A stretch of 64,000 nucleotides of DNA from NCBI GenBank assembly GCA_000242235.1, contig JH590862.1, forward strand, positions 557,321 to 621,320. Reading direction: 5' to 3'. Made by a program: the position numbers and the translations under genes. The DNA comes from Stomatobaculum longum (GTDB lineage: Bacteria > Bacillota > Clostridia > Lachnospirales > Lachnospiraceae). Below, piece by piece: positions 36,683 through 45,750 of the stretch. The notes under the pieces are model-generated. The model was given only the letters and a program-made list of their open reading frames with translations, was not told where the DNA came from and ran no database searches. Position 1 is the first letter of the stretch, and each line of letters begins with the position of its first letter.

Positions 36683-36710
36683 AACAGCGGAATTTTTCAA
36701 TCCCGCTGTT
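36683..36710 (-). terminator. Intrinsic terminator after the DUF4446 gene
   Basis: A 12-bp stem with one G-U pair (36683-36694 with 36699-36710), 4-nt loop. On the minus strand it is followed by eight T. It ends the parA-parB-DUF4446 run. Confidence 0.85.
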
Positions 36711-36802
36711 CGGCATTCGCAGCAGAACTATGTATGATAGTACCATAGTTCCGGTGTTTTTCTGCACAAAAATTGGCAAAAACTTCTTTCAATTCTCTTA
36801 AG

Positions 36803-37282
36803 TTATGCCTCCGTATAGCCGAGTGCCCGTTCCAAGGCATCCTTTTCTTCAGCACCGAGCAACACTTCCGTCTGACCGCAATCTACAGTCTTGATGTAAA
36901 GGTAACAGCCCTCCCGCGAATGTACCGTATTCAGAATGAAACCTGAATTCGTATAATCCAAAAGGGCAAGCGCAAAGCTCATCTTACCCCCCATATCCTT
37001 GAACGCATTGTAGCGCACAATGCCGACCTTCTGATAGGATGCTCTCTGGTTTTTATTCAGAACACGGATTGCCTCCTTATTTATCTGATCTTCCGCCCGC
37101 AGCTGCCGCAGAGATTCTTCCAAGTCAAAAATCATATCTTCCATGCTCTCCGCATCTTTCCCGCGCATAAAGAAGTCATACGATCGTTTGACCTTCGTAT
37201 ACTTGCTCAGCAAAAACAACACAAGAATCAGCATGATTGCATCAAAAGCAATCAGTGCGCCCAGTAGAATTGTGGTATGCAT
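36803..37282 (-). CDS. DUF4446 family membrane protein
   Basis: A 159-residue protein. It has one N-terminal membrane helix (about residues 5-26, ILLGALIAFDAIMLILVLFLL), a short coiled coil (about 45-80) and a conserved C-terminal domain (KVGIVRYNAFKDMGGKMSFALALLD, SREGCYLYIKTV). DUF4446 genes commonly sit beside parB in Clostridia, as here, where it follows parB by 13 bases. A role linked to chromosome segregation is suggested only by location. Confidence 0.85.
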   Translation of the reverse strand: MHTTILLGALIAFDAIMLILVLFLLSKYTKVKRSYDFFMRGKDAESMEDMIFDLEESLRQLRAEDQINKEAIRVLNKNQRASYQKVGIVRYNAFKDMGGKMSFALALLDYTNSGFILNTVHSREGCYLYIKTVDCGQTEVLLGAEEKDALERALGYTEA

Positions 37283-37295
37283 GACTCGCGCCCCC

Positions 37296-38243
37296 TCACT
37301 TATTTTCTACGGAGCGCAAGAGATCCATGATGCGCTCCAACTCAGCTGTCGAATAGTAGTCAATCTCTACCCGCCCTTTATTGTTATCACGGCGGTTGAT
37401 GTGAACCTTCGTGCCAAGTATGCTTCGCATCTTGTCCTCATAGTTCTGATAGTACAGACTCAAATCCGCTGTCTCCACCACAACTTCTTTCCGTTCTTTG
37501 CGTTTCTTTTTCGCCTGCTTGACAAGTTTTTCCACCTCGCGGACACTGAGCATCTCTTTGACGATTCTCTCCGCAAGCGCATCCTGGTCATCCTCATCTT
37601 CGACAGCGAGCAGTGCCCTCGCATGCCCGGAGGAAATTTTTCCTTCCATCAGCAGTTCTCTGGCACCCTCTGCGAGCTTCAACAGACGAAGCGCATTCGT
37701 AATGGTCGTGCGGCTCTTACTGACCTTGTCCGCCACTTCTTCCTGTGTCAGACCATAGTCCCGAATCAACATCTGATACGCCATCGCCTCTTCAATCGGA
37801 TTCAAATCCGCGCGCTGCACATTTTCGATGATGGAAATTTCCGCCACCTGCTGAGAGCTGTAATCTCTGACCAGCACAGGAATTTCCTTGAGACCCGCTG
37901 CCTGCGCTGCGCGATATCTTCGCTCACCGGCAATAATCTGATATCCTCCCAGCTTTTCATCTCTCTGCACCAATAGCGGCTGCAAGATACCAAAGTGGCG
38001 GACCGAATCCGTCAATTCCTGCAGCGCCTCCGGTTCAAAATGCTTGCGCGGCTGATCCGGATTTCCATGCACTTCTTCAATCCGCAACAGCATCTCCTTA
38101 TCTTTCGCAGCTTCGCTCTCACCCGCGGTACGATTCTCTTCCTGAACCGCGGTCTCCTCCGATCTGTCTTCGAGATGCTCCATTCCTCCCATCAGATCGC
38201 TGAGTCCCTTTCCCAATCTTCGCTTCTTACTCACAGCACACAT
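37296..38243 (-). CDS. parB: Chromosome partitioning protein ParB (Spo0J)
   Basis: A 315-residue CTP-dependent DNA clamp that loads at parS sites and spreads on DNA near the origin. The N-terminal CTP-binding domain has NPDQPRKHF, the GERRYRAA motif and ENVQRADLNPIEEA. The central helix-turn-helix that reads parS is TQEEVADKVSKSRTTITNALRLL. A Lys-rich linker and a C-terminal dimerisation domain follow. It starts right after parA. The adjacent gene-free region is packed with its predicted binding sites. Confidence 0.93.
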   Translation of the reverse strand: MCAVSKKRRLGKGLSDLMGGMEHLEDRSEETAVQEENRTAGESEAAKDKEMLLRIEEVHGNPDQPRKHFEPEALQELTDSVRHFGILQPLLVQRDEKLGGYQIIAGERRYRAAQAAGLKEIPVLVRDYSSQQVAEISIIENVQRADLNPIEEAMAYQMLIRDYGLTQEEVADKVSKSRTTITNALRLLKLAEGARELLMEGKISSGHARALLAVEDEDDQDALAERIVKEMLSVREVEKLVKQAKKKRKERKEVVVETADLSLYYQNYEDKMRSILGTKVHINRRDNNKGRVEIDYYSTAELERIMDLLRSVENK

Positions 38244-38246
38244 AAC

Positions 38247-39014
38247 TTAATCTGCCTCTCTCGTCAAAATTTCTGCCGCCAACTTCCGATAATTTTCCGC
38301 GCCTTTGGAGCGCGGATCATATTCTGTCACCGGCATACCGTAACTGGGTGCTTCCGCCACCCGCACATTTCGCGCAATCACCGTATCATAGATATACTCT
38401 TTCAGCACATCCTTCACGCTGTCCACGACCTGCTGCGACAAATTATTTCGGGCATCATACATCGTAAAAATGATTCCGTTGATGCGAAGCGCAGGATTCA
38501 ACTTCATCTGTAAGAGTTTAATGCTACGGAGCATCTGATTTAAGCCTTCCATCGCATAGTACTCACACTGAATGGGGATGATGACATCGGTTGCGGCTGT
38601 CATCGCATTGACCGTCAATAGACTCAAAGACGGCGGGCAGTCGATAAAGATGTAATCATATTGCTCCACCACAGGCTCAAGATAATGCTTTAATACGTAC
38701 TCCCGATTTCGCTTGTCGAGCAGCTCCAGTTCCAGTCCCGAAAGATTGACATTAGAAGCAAGCACATCCAGATTTTCCGAATATGTTTTATGTACGGCCT
38801 CTTCAAAAGTGCATTCTTCCATCAGAAGCTCATAAATCGTATTTTCTTCTTTTTTCTTCTCGATTCCCAATCCGCTTGACAAATTACCCTGCGGGTCAAA
38901 ATCGACTGCCAATACGCGCATTCCGGCTTCTGCAAAAGCCGCCGCCAAATTAACGACAGTTGTCGTTTTTCCAACTCCGCCCTTCTGATTTGCCAATGCA
39001 ATGATCTTTTTCAT
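38247..39014 (-). CDS. parA: Chromosome partitioning ATPase ParA (Soj)
   Basis: A 255-residue MinD/ParA-family ATPase that works with ParB in origin segregation and, in Bacillus, modulates DnaA. The deviant Walker A is KGGVGKTTT; VDFDPQGN and FIDCPPSL are the other nucleotide motifs. It is the short Soj type without an N-terminal DNA-binding extension. No noc gene lies between it and rsmG, where Bacilli often have one; the 4-kb parS satellite takes that place. Confidence 0.94.
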   Translation of the reverse strand: MKKIIALANQKGGVGKTTTVVNLAAAFAEAGMRVLAVDFDPQGNLSSGLGIEKKKEENTIYELLMEECTFEEAVHKTYSENLDVLASNVNLSGLELELLDKRNREYVLKHYLEPVVEQYDYIFIDCPPSLSLLTVNAMTAATDVIIPIQCEYYAMEGLNQMLRSIKLLQMKLNPALRINGIIFTMYDARNNLSQQVVDSVKDVLKEYIYDTVIARNVRVAEAPSYGMPVTEYDPRSKGAENYRKLAAEILTREAD

Positions 39015-39483
39015 GATCCCACCGTGCGCCTCTCTATTCGTTCATTTCCGCTTTTTTATATCATAACATAATTTTTATTCCTAAGAAATATTATCTGCGT
39101 AGAAACAATCTTTCTCCTTGCATTTTACATGAAACAATACACTTTTCCGGATTTCTCAGGCCTTCTCTTTCGTTATAGCAAGACCGAACAGACGGCAATT
39201 CTTGTCTGCACAGTCTTGCTTCTCAGAATTCTGTAAAGCGTTCTACTATCGTTTCACAGGAAATATCTTTCTTTTACTTTTAATCGACATCCATTCCGGT
39301 ATTCTTGTATTCCGACCTTGACACGCAGGCTTTGTTTTGACAGTATCATTTTCTTGTTTTATCCGATTCTGTGAGAAACATTGCTTTCGGAATGAATATT
39401 TCAGGAGAAACGCTATGAGTCTGCTCACAATATTCTTGTTTGAACATAATCATTTTCCCCCGCTTTTTGGAAATCCATCGTTT

Positions 39484-39499
39484 TGTTCCACGTGGAACA
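39484..39499. promoter_or_regulatory. parS site (14/16, perfect palindrome)
   Basis: TGTTCCACGTGGAACA. The two differences from the consensus are compensatory, so the palindrome is perfect. First strong box on the parA side. Confidence 0.8.
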
Positions 39500-39870
39500 T
39501 CAAAGTAAGTACCGGCAAAAAGCAATTTCTCAGAATGTGAATTACCGAGAGTATCAGGTTGTTCTGTTTCACTGCTTATGGACTTCGTTTCAAAGAGGTC
39601 CTATAGGACCCTGTAAGAATCGACTCAAATGTATCTTTTTGAGCCAAAGATTTTACTCTTTATTTTCGGCAGTCATCCATTTCACGTGAAATCTCAACGT
39701 GATCGTCATCGGATTTAACATAGCAATATCAATATAATGAACCACTGAAGTAACGGCCAAAGCTGCAATATCTACTACGAGGTAAGTTTTAAAAGCTCCT
39801 CTGAATCAGCTCCCGGCGTTCTTATTTTAGCAAAAGCATTTACTTCCTGATTCCCGTAAATCCATCCCTT

Positions 39871-39886
39871 TGTTTCATGTGAAATA
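39871..39886. promoter_or_regulatory. parS-like site (14/16)
   Basis: TGTTTCATGTGAAATA; 193 bases from the weak box at 39678 and 193 bases from the perfect box at 40064. Confidence 0.65.
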
Positions 39887-40063
39887 TCAGAGTTATCACC
39901 AAAAAATTGTACATTCTTAGGATTATGAATGCCTGAGAAGAAGATGAATTTTCCGACTGATTTTTTTGCAAAATCAAGTTCTGAAAAATGCTATCGCTAT
40001 GCATCTGCTTACAATATATGCTTATTTGAGCAGTATGAATTGTCTTCTGATAATCTTATGGCT

Positions 40064-40079
40064 TGTTTCACGTGAAACA
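40064..40079. promoter_or_regulatory. parS site (perfect)
   Basis: TGTTTCACGTGAAACA, 16 of 16. Confidence 0.92.
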
Positions 40080-40624
40080 TCAAACTAACAACGAGCAAGT
40101 TGATGTACAAAGGACCTTAACCCTCTACTCAAAATATTCTTCCTTCAAAAAGCACCTTTTCCTTGTTCCCTGTATAAATCCAACGAACCGGCACAACTTA
40201 ACTCGAAAAAGTACCCTATAATTCTATAAGTATCTGTCTCTGATTGCGATTGAACAGGCATACTGATGGTCTGCGAAACACGTTCTGGCAAGATCTTGTT
40301 CCAGTTAAATCATCGGACGCACTCCGGTCAGAACAATCCGAAATCCTTCGAGATAACAGCTGTACATCATGTGCAGAGTGCTAAAAGCATCTGATTGCCG
40401 ACCATCTATATTCAGAACTCTATTTTGATCTTAGATTTTCCCTCCCGTCCGAATCAGATCTGTACATTGAACTTTTGATTGCAACTTCTAATTTTATGAT
40501 ATGACATCCGAAATCAGTTTCGATATTGCAACTACAGATTAGTTGGCTTTGCCTCCTTTTGCTCATTAACAAATCGATTCATTCAGTTACAAACATCTGC
40601 GTCCGATTAGTATCGGCGATACTA

Positions 40625-40640
40625 TGTTTCACGTGAAACC
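40625..40640. promoter_or_regulatory. parS site (15/16)
   Basis: TGTTTCACGTGAAACC; only the last base differs. It lies 561 bases (about three unit lengths) after the previous strong box. Confidence 0.88.
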
Positions 40641-40807
40641 TTCTGTCTTATTTTCAGTGCCGTATCGCCACAATGTGCGGATTCCGGATGTTAGGCTCTG
40701 TAACACTACTGCGGTTAGGATTGATTGTGTTGACTCACTATTATAGTCTGGCTCTTGTTTGAATTTCTTAGCTTATTCGCGTCCATATGAGCAAATTAGC
40801 TTCAATC

Positions 40808-40823
40808 TGTTTCATGTGAAATA
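40808..40823. promoter_or_regulatory. parS-like site (14/16)
   Basis: TGTTTCATGTGAAATA, identical to the box at 39871. Confidence 0.65.
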
Positions 40824-40918
40824 TCTATCTCTATTTAACAGCCCCTGTCACTATAAAGGTATAATATTCGTATGGGTTCCGTGACGCTCTTTGAATGTGC
40901 TTGAAATTATCAACAAGA

Positions 40919-40934
40919 AGTTTCACATGAAACA
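40919..40934. promoter_or_regulatory. parS-like site (14/16)
   Basis: AGTTTCACATGAAACA; it opens a unit sharing long inter-box similarity with the unit at 41286. Confidence 0.65.
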
Positions 40935-41285
40935 TCCATTTTTACTTAACAGACCCTGTTGCCATGAATGTACAGTCACTTGCACGGATTCCGTAGCACA
41001 TCAATTATGACTGCCTCTTATATGTAGTCCGACTTTATTCCGAACAACATAGTCCATTTGTAATCACCTGCGCGCAGTTAGCCTTGGCAGCAAAAAGTTT
41101 CAGGTAGAACATCCGGTTCACTTTGGTAACGTCATATCGCTGCTAATATACGGATAATGGCAGGTAGCGGCCCCCTAGCTCTACCGATATGATTGACTGC
41201 ATGGACTGCACTATAGTCCGGCCCTCTACATAAATCACCTGGCCCATCTGTTACCACCTGAATCCGATAGAAATTAACATCCATC

Positions 41286-41301
41286 TGTTCCACGTGAAAT
41301 A
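41286..41301. promoter_or_regulatory. parS-like site (14/16)
   Basis: TGTTCCACGTGAAATA; intact CACGTG core. Confidence 0.7.
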
Positions 41302-41457
41302 TTTGTGTCTATTTAACAGGCCTCTTTGCTATGAATGTACAAATACTCGCACAGATTCCGTAGACTTCGAATATAACTGACTCAAATGCCTTTTCTGCAG
41401 CAATCCCAACTCAACTCATTTACAATCATACTGAGACAATTGACAATAGTGGCAATA

Positions 41458-41473
41458 TGTTTCACGTGAAACA
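41458..41473. promoter_or_regulatory. parS site (perfect)
   Basis: TGTTTCACGTGAAACA, 16 of 16. Confidence 0.92.
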
Positions 41474-41642
41474 TCTGTGTCTGTTTGATAGAATCTTCCC
41501 ACTGCAACTATACGGATAATTGTAAGTATTCCGTGATACTTCGATATGATTGAATCGAATGCTTTCACTGTAGCACAGGCTCTGCACAAATCGTCCCAGC
41601 TCATTTACAAGTATTTCGAGACTATCGATATTGTCGGCTACA

Positions 41643-41658
41643 TGTTTCAGGTGAAACA
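41643..41658. promoter_or_regulatory. parS site (15/16)
   Basis: TGTTTCAGGTGAAACA; single change in the core (CACGTG to CAGGTG). Confidence 0.8.
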
Positions 41659-41771
41659 TCTATCTCAATTTGACAGGAAAACATCAATACAAATATGCAA
41701 GCAATCGCAGCTATCTCGGACACTTCTGATAGAGCTTGAGGATTCTAATTCGATAGATATTCGTGGCGATA

Positions 41772-41787
41772 TGTTTCACGTGAAACA
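41772..41787. promoter_or_regulatory. parS site (perfect)
   Basis: TGTTTCACGTGAAACA, 16 of 16, in a short (about 129-base) unit context. Confidence 0.92.
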
Positions 41788-42259
41788 TATACTTATTCGG
41801 CAGAAATATATCTGGCAAATGTACTGAGAATTGCATGGTACCGTAAAAATCGCTGTGATAACAAGATATTTTGCTTAAAACATCTGCTTTCTCTAATCGA
41901 TTTATATAGTGACATCTCTGCCGAATAGCCGCAGGACTTTCGGACGCCCCAGGTAAGGACAGCTGAAGCTGAAGTGGGAGATTATATATGAAACATCTAC
42001 TTCTGTTCGGATGACCCCTTCTACGGGAAAATGCAGAAATTCTTTGGTGCAGTGTATGTGACTATATATTGACCTATATTAGCCTAGCCCTCAATATCAA
42101 TCATTCAACTCATTTATAAGCCTCTAAGCCAGATTGAATTCTCAACAAGCGCTTTCACATAGAACTGCTGATTTCTTTCAAAGCTTTATTCTGCGAAAGT
42201 ACAGGACAACTGTAATCATTCTGCGGAAATAGGAGTATAGCTAACCAAAATTATGAAGA

Positions 42260-42275
42260 AATTTCATGTGAAACA
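42260..42275. promoter_or_regulatory. parS-like site (13/16)
   Basis: AATTTCATGTGAAACA; right half intact. Confidence 0.5.
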
Positions 42276-42441
42276 TCTGATTTCTTTCAACGGACATATC
42301 ACGACAAGTGTTATCGCAGAGACGCAGGAACTTCGTGACTCCGCAAAGAGAATTGTGATGGCATCTCTATAGTCGGCTCTCTGCATCAATTGCTTCACTT
42401 ATCTACACGCGCTCAAAACCAAGCATCAAATGCCTATGATT

Positions 42442-42457
42442 GGTTTCATGTGAAACA
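42442..42457. promoter_or_regulatory. parS-like site (14/16)
   Basis: GGTTTCATGTGAAACA; 182 bases after the previous box. Confidence 0.65.
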
Positions 42458-42559
42458 TTTGATACTCGTTGATAATCCCCACGCCAAAAAGTATTTCCGA
42501 ACCAGAGCGGAAACGTACCCGTATCTAAAAGCCAAAATGATTGACTGATATCGGGTAAT

Positions 42560-42575
42560 TGTTTTACATGAAGCA
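42560..42575. promoter_or_regulatory. parS-like site (13/16)
   Basis: TGTTTTACATGAAGCA; last box of the regular array. Confidence 0.5.
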
Positions 42576-42951
42576 TATACGCTGCCGTTCCTGCATAAGA
42601 TATTTTCGGATTGACTTCCGGGCATACTCCAAACATGAAGGAGATGCACCGATTTCATAAGCTGCTTTCCGACACACCGGTAATTGTCCCGAATCATTTT
42701 CTGCGCAGAACTAAGGAAAAGATCCTCTCGCAAATTATTTTGATTTGTTTCCGGCAATGGGAATTCCACCTTAAAATAGAAGCATTAAGTCCGCATCAAA
42801 CCGATAATTTGCGATAAAAGATAAACTTAGGTACAAGCCCATAGAAGATATCGAATCATTCGTAACCTTTTCCTGCGCTCTCGAATTTGACTGATTATAG
42901 GTTTTTTCATGTATTATTTATCACTGTTACCGGCAAAAGCTTATACAAAAA

Positions 42952-42975
42952 AAGATGTTTCACGTGAAACATCTT
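42952..42975. promoter_or_regulatory. parS site (perfect) within a 24-bp palindrome
   Basis: The 16/16 box at 42956-42971 is extended by four paired bases on each side. It stands 396 bases away from the nearest array box, next to an A-tract and close to the rsmG terminator. Confidence 0.93.
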
Positions 42976-43016
42976 CCGAGAACTTGATTTCCTCTATTGT
43001 GAGCTATCGCTATACC

Positions 43017-43054
43017 AAAAGAGCTGAGTCCAGCATCGTAGACTCAGCTCTTTT
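43017..43054 (-). terminator. Intrinsic terminator after rsmG
   Basis: A 14-bp perfect stem (43017-43030 with 43041-43054), 10-nt loop, eight bases past the rsmG stop codon. It insulates the parS region from leftward transcription. Confidence 0.85.
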
Positions 43055-43061
43055 TACATAC

Positions 43062-43838
43062 TCAGGATTTCCGTGAAGAATTGCACAGCGGCTCTTTGGC
43101 CGGCATGCCGGCCTTTCTCGGATACACAGCCGGTGTTTCACGGTATTTGCGGATTACTACCAGGCTTCGTTCTCCGGCATCCTCCGGCAAAGAAAACGAA
43201 ATAACCTGCTCCGGCTCGCCGCCAAGTTTCCGGATAGCATACTTCGCATCCGATAGTTCCTCTGCAATATCCCCCGCCTTATAGGCAATCATCTGTCCAC
43301 CCACTTTCACAAAAGGAAGACAAAACTCGGAGAGTACAGAGAGACGTGCAACAGCTCTGGAAGTACAATACTCATATGTTTCACGTTGCTCTGCCTGACG
43401 GGCCAAATCTTCAGCTCGCGCATGAATTGCTGCAGTGTGCTGACTCAGTCCGAGCTTCTTGATTTCATCTGTCAAGTAAACAACTCTTTTATTTAAACTG
43501 TCCATTAGTGTCAGCTGTAAGGCAGGAAACGCAATTGCCAGCGGAATGCCCGGAAAGCCCGCCCCGCTCCCCAGATCCAACAACTTCGCATGTTCTGCGG
43601 GAAAATCAGCAAGAAGACCGGCAGGTGCAAGGCTATCCAGATAATGTTTCACAATCACTTCTCGCGGCTCTGTAATTCCGGTCAGATTCATGACCTTGTT
43701 CTTTTCCAGCATATCTTCATAGAAGATTGCGAACTGTTCCATCTGTCCATCCAAAAAAGACAACTTTTCTGTGCCGGAAAACCCTTCCAGGGCTGTCCGC
43801 ATATCGCGGACAAACAATACTCTTTCCTCCTGTGTCAT
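43062..43838 (-). CDS. rsmG: 16S rRNA (guanine527-N7)-methyltransferase
   Basis: SAM-dependent enzyme (GidB) that methylates G527 of 16S rRNA; loss gives low-level streptomycin resistance in other bacteria. Motifs: [20 protein letters not shown], the SAM site [17 protein letters not shown], and CTSRAVARL. The C-terminus has [13 protein letters not shown], as usual. The start at 43838 gives an ATGA overlap with the mnmG stop; the frame upstream lies inside mnmG. Length 258 aa is slightly longer than the usual 240 because of an N-terminal segment. Confidence 0.93.
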   Translation of the reverse strand: MTQEERVLFVRDMRTALEGFSGTEKLSFLDGQMEQFAIFYEDMLEKNKVMNLTGITEPREVIVKHYLDSLAPAGLLADFPAEHAKLLDLGSGAGFPGIPLAIAFPALQLTLMDSLNKRVVYLTDEIKKLGLSQHTAAIHARAEDLARQAEQRETYEYCTSRAVARLSVLSEFCLPFVKVGGQMIAYKAGDIAEELSDAKYAIRKLGGEPEQVISFSLPEDAGERSLVVIRKYRETPAVYPRKAGMPAKEPLCNSSRKS

Positions 43839-45745
43839 TTGCTGTCCCCCTTTCGAGACTGATGTGCCTCCAGCCATACCAGCAAGACCGAAATATCCGC
43901 CGGAGATACCCCTGAGATTCGAGAAGCCTGGCCGATGGATCGCGGCTTCAGTGTGTTCAGTTTCTGAACGGCTTCGAGGCGTAGACTTCCGACTTCTTCG
44001 TAGTTCAGATTCTCGGGTAGCAGTTTATGTTCCAGGCGCTTGAACTGCTTTACCTGTTGTTCCTGGCGGCGAATATAACCTTCATATTTGAGTTCGATAT
44101 TCACCTGCTCCGTCACAGCTTGTGGCAAGGCTTTCCGCTCCGCATCAAGCGGCGCAATCAAATCATAGTTTAGTTCCGGGCGCTTGATGAGCTCAGCAAG
44201 AGAAATCCCTGTCTTCAACGGTGTCGACTGCAATGCCGTCAGAATCTCAGCATTCCCGGCACTTGCGCCGATATGAGTCTCTGTCAGACGCTTTTTTTCC
44301 GATGCAATTGCAGCGCGCTTTGCCCGCAATCTGGAAATCTTTTCCTCACTGACCAAGCCCAGCGCATATCCCCGCTCCGACAATCTCAAATCCGCATTGT
44401 CCTGACGCAAAAGCAATCTGTATTCCGCGCGAGAAGTCATCATTCGATACGGCTCATGGCTCTCCTTAGTCACAAGGTCATCGATCAAGACCCCAATGTA
44501 AGCCTCCGCTCGTGTTAAAAGAAAAGGTTCTTTCCCAAGTACCTTCTGTGCCGCATTGATGCCCGCCATCAATCCCTGTGCAGCCGCCTCTTCATAACCA
44601 GAACTCCCGTTCAGCTGTCCCGCCGCAAATAACCCCGGAATTTTCTTGAATTCCAGCGCTGCCGTCAGCTGCCTCGCATCAATGCAGTCATACTCAATCG
44701 CGTACGCATTGCGGACAATGACGGCATGCTCAAGCCCCGGCGTCGCATGAATGACCGCATACTGCACATCTTCCGGCAGGGATGACGACATTCCGCCGAG
44801 GTACATCTCATCGGTATAAAGTCCCTCCGGTTCCACAAAGATCTGATGCCCCTCTTTATCCGGGAACTTCATCACCTTATCCTCAATGGAGGGGCAGTAG
44901 CGCGGTCCTGTTCCGTGGATACTGCCGTTGTAGAGCGGAGAGCGCGAGATATTTTCCTGAATCAGACGCTTGACCTCCGCCCCCGTGTGTGTGAGCCAGC
45001 AGCTCACCTGTTCACGCTGTACCGTTTCCGGATCCGTATCAAAGGAGAAGGGGACAACCGGAACATCTCCCTTCTGTTCCTCCATCTTGGAATAGTCCAC
45101 GGTTTTACCGTCCACCCGCGCAGGTGTGCCTGTTTTAAATCGCCGCATTTCAATGCCAAGTGACAGGAGAGAGGCCGTGAGATGCGTGGCAGCCTTCAGC
45201 CCGTTGGGGCCGGTTGCCTCGCTCACCTCACCAAACACACAGCGCGCATTGAGATAAACCCCTGTCGCCAATACCACAGCCTCGCCGTAATAGCAACTGC
45301 CGGAGACCGTTTTTACACCGATACACCGTTTTTTCCCCAGCTTATCCACAGCATCCTCTGTTAAAATTGTGGATATCTCAGCCTGACGAATGGTAATTCG
45401 TGGATTTTGTTCCAATACCCGCCGCATCTCCCCGATATACGCCTGCTTATCCGCCTGCGCGCGCAGCGAGTGAACGGCAGGTCCCTTGGATTCATTCAGC
45501 ATACGAGACTGAATAAATGTCTTATCAATTACATGTCCCATCTCTCCGCCGAGCGCATCCAGTTCCCGCACCAGATGCCCCTTGGACGTTCCGCCTATAT
45601 TCGGATTACAGGGCATCAATGCAATCGAATCTACGCTCACGGTAAATATAATTGTTGTGAGCCCCAGTCGCGCCGCAGCCAACGCTGCCTCACAGCCGGC
45701 ATGTCCCGCGCCGACCACAATCACATCATATCTTTCTTCTATCAT
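43835..45745 (-). CDS. mnmG: tRNA uridine-5-carboxymethylaminomethyl modification enzyme MnmG
   Basis: FAD-dependent partner of MnmE that builds the cmnm5 group at wobble U34 of several tRNAs. The N-terminal dinucleotide fold is [39 protein letters not shown] and the [15 protein letters not shown] signature are present. A C-terminal helical domain binds MnmE and tRNA. Length 636 aa is normal. The start at 45745 lies five bases after the mnmE stop. Confidence 0.95.
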   Translation of the reverse strand: MIEERYDVIVVGAGHAGCEAALAAARLGLTTIIFTVSVDSIALMPCNPNIGGTSKGHLVRELDALGGEMGHVIDKTFIQSRMLNESKGPAVHSLRAQADKQAYIGEMRRVLEQNPRITIRQAEISTILTEDAVDKLGKKRCIGVKTVSGSCYYGEAVVLATGVYLNARCVFGEVSEATGPNGLKAATHLTASLLSLGIEMRRFKTGTPARVDGKTVDYSKMEEQKGDVPVVPFSFDTDPETVQREQVSCWLTHTGAEVKRLIQENISRSPLYNGSIHGTGPRYCPSIEDKVMKFPDKEGHQIFVEPEGLYTDEMYLGGMSSSLPEDVQYAVIHATPGLEHAVIVRNAYAIEYDCIDARQLTAALEFKKIPGLFAAGQLNGSSGYEEAAAQGLMAGINAAQKVLGKEPFLLTRAEAYIGVLIDDLVTKESHEPYRMMTSRAEYRLLLRQDNADLRLSERGYALGLVSEEKISRLRAKRAAIASEKKRLTETHIGASAGNAEILTALQSTPLKTGISLAELIKRPELNYDLIAPLDAERKALPQAVTEQVNIELKYEGYIRRQEQQVKQFKRLEHKLLPENLNYEEVGSLRLEAVQKLNTLKPRSIGQASRISGVSPADISVLLVWLEAHQSRKGDSK

Positions 45746-45750
45746 TCCGT

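Larger units (their letters stand above)
39121..42975. repeat. Diverged tandem satellite of parS-bearing units (putative centromere)
   Basis: A gene-free, AT-richer region. The 16-bp palindrome TGTTTCACGTGAAACA recurs with spacings that cluster near 172-195 bases (194, 193, 193, 183, 177, 190, 172, 185, 182) and near 109-129 (111, 129, 109, 118). Sequence between boxes is also repeated. Examples are a TTTAACAG-CC...ATGAATGTAC...GATTCCGTAG stretch after boxes at 40919 and 41286, and TATACGGATAAT after 41096 and 41458. Besides the sites listed separately, weaker boxes (10-12 of 16) are at 39121, 39250, 39397, 39678, 41096, 41867, 41980 and 42151. Units between 40080 and 40620 are the most decayed. 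Short ORFs here are chance frames. Confidence 0.85.

Noticed and set aside
41416..42817. Several 60-107 aa ORFs inside the parS satellite
   Set aside because: They cross repeat boxes, lack ribosome sites and occur on both strands in overlapping positions; chance frames in AT-rich repeats.
39015..43061. CRISPR array
   Set aside because: The repeat unit is a palindrome of 16 bases with spacers of about 95-180 bases that are themselves similar. There is no cas gene. It fits parS, not CRISPR.
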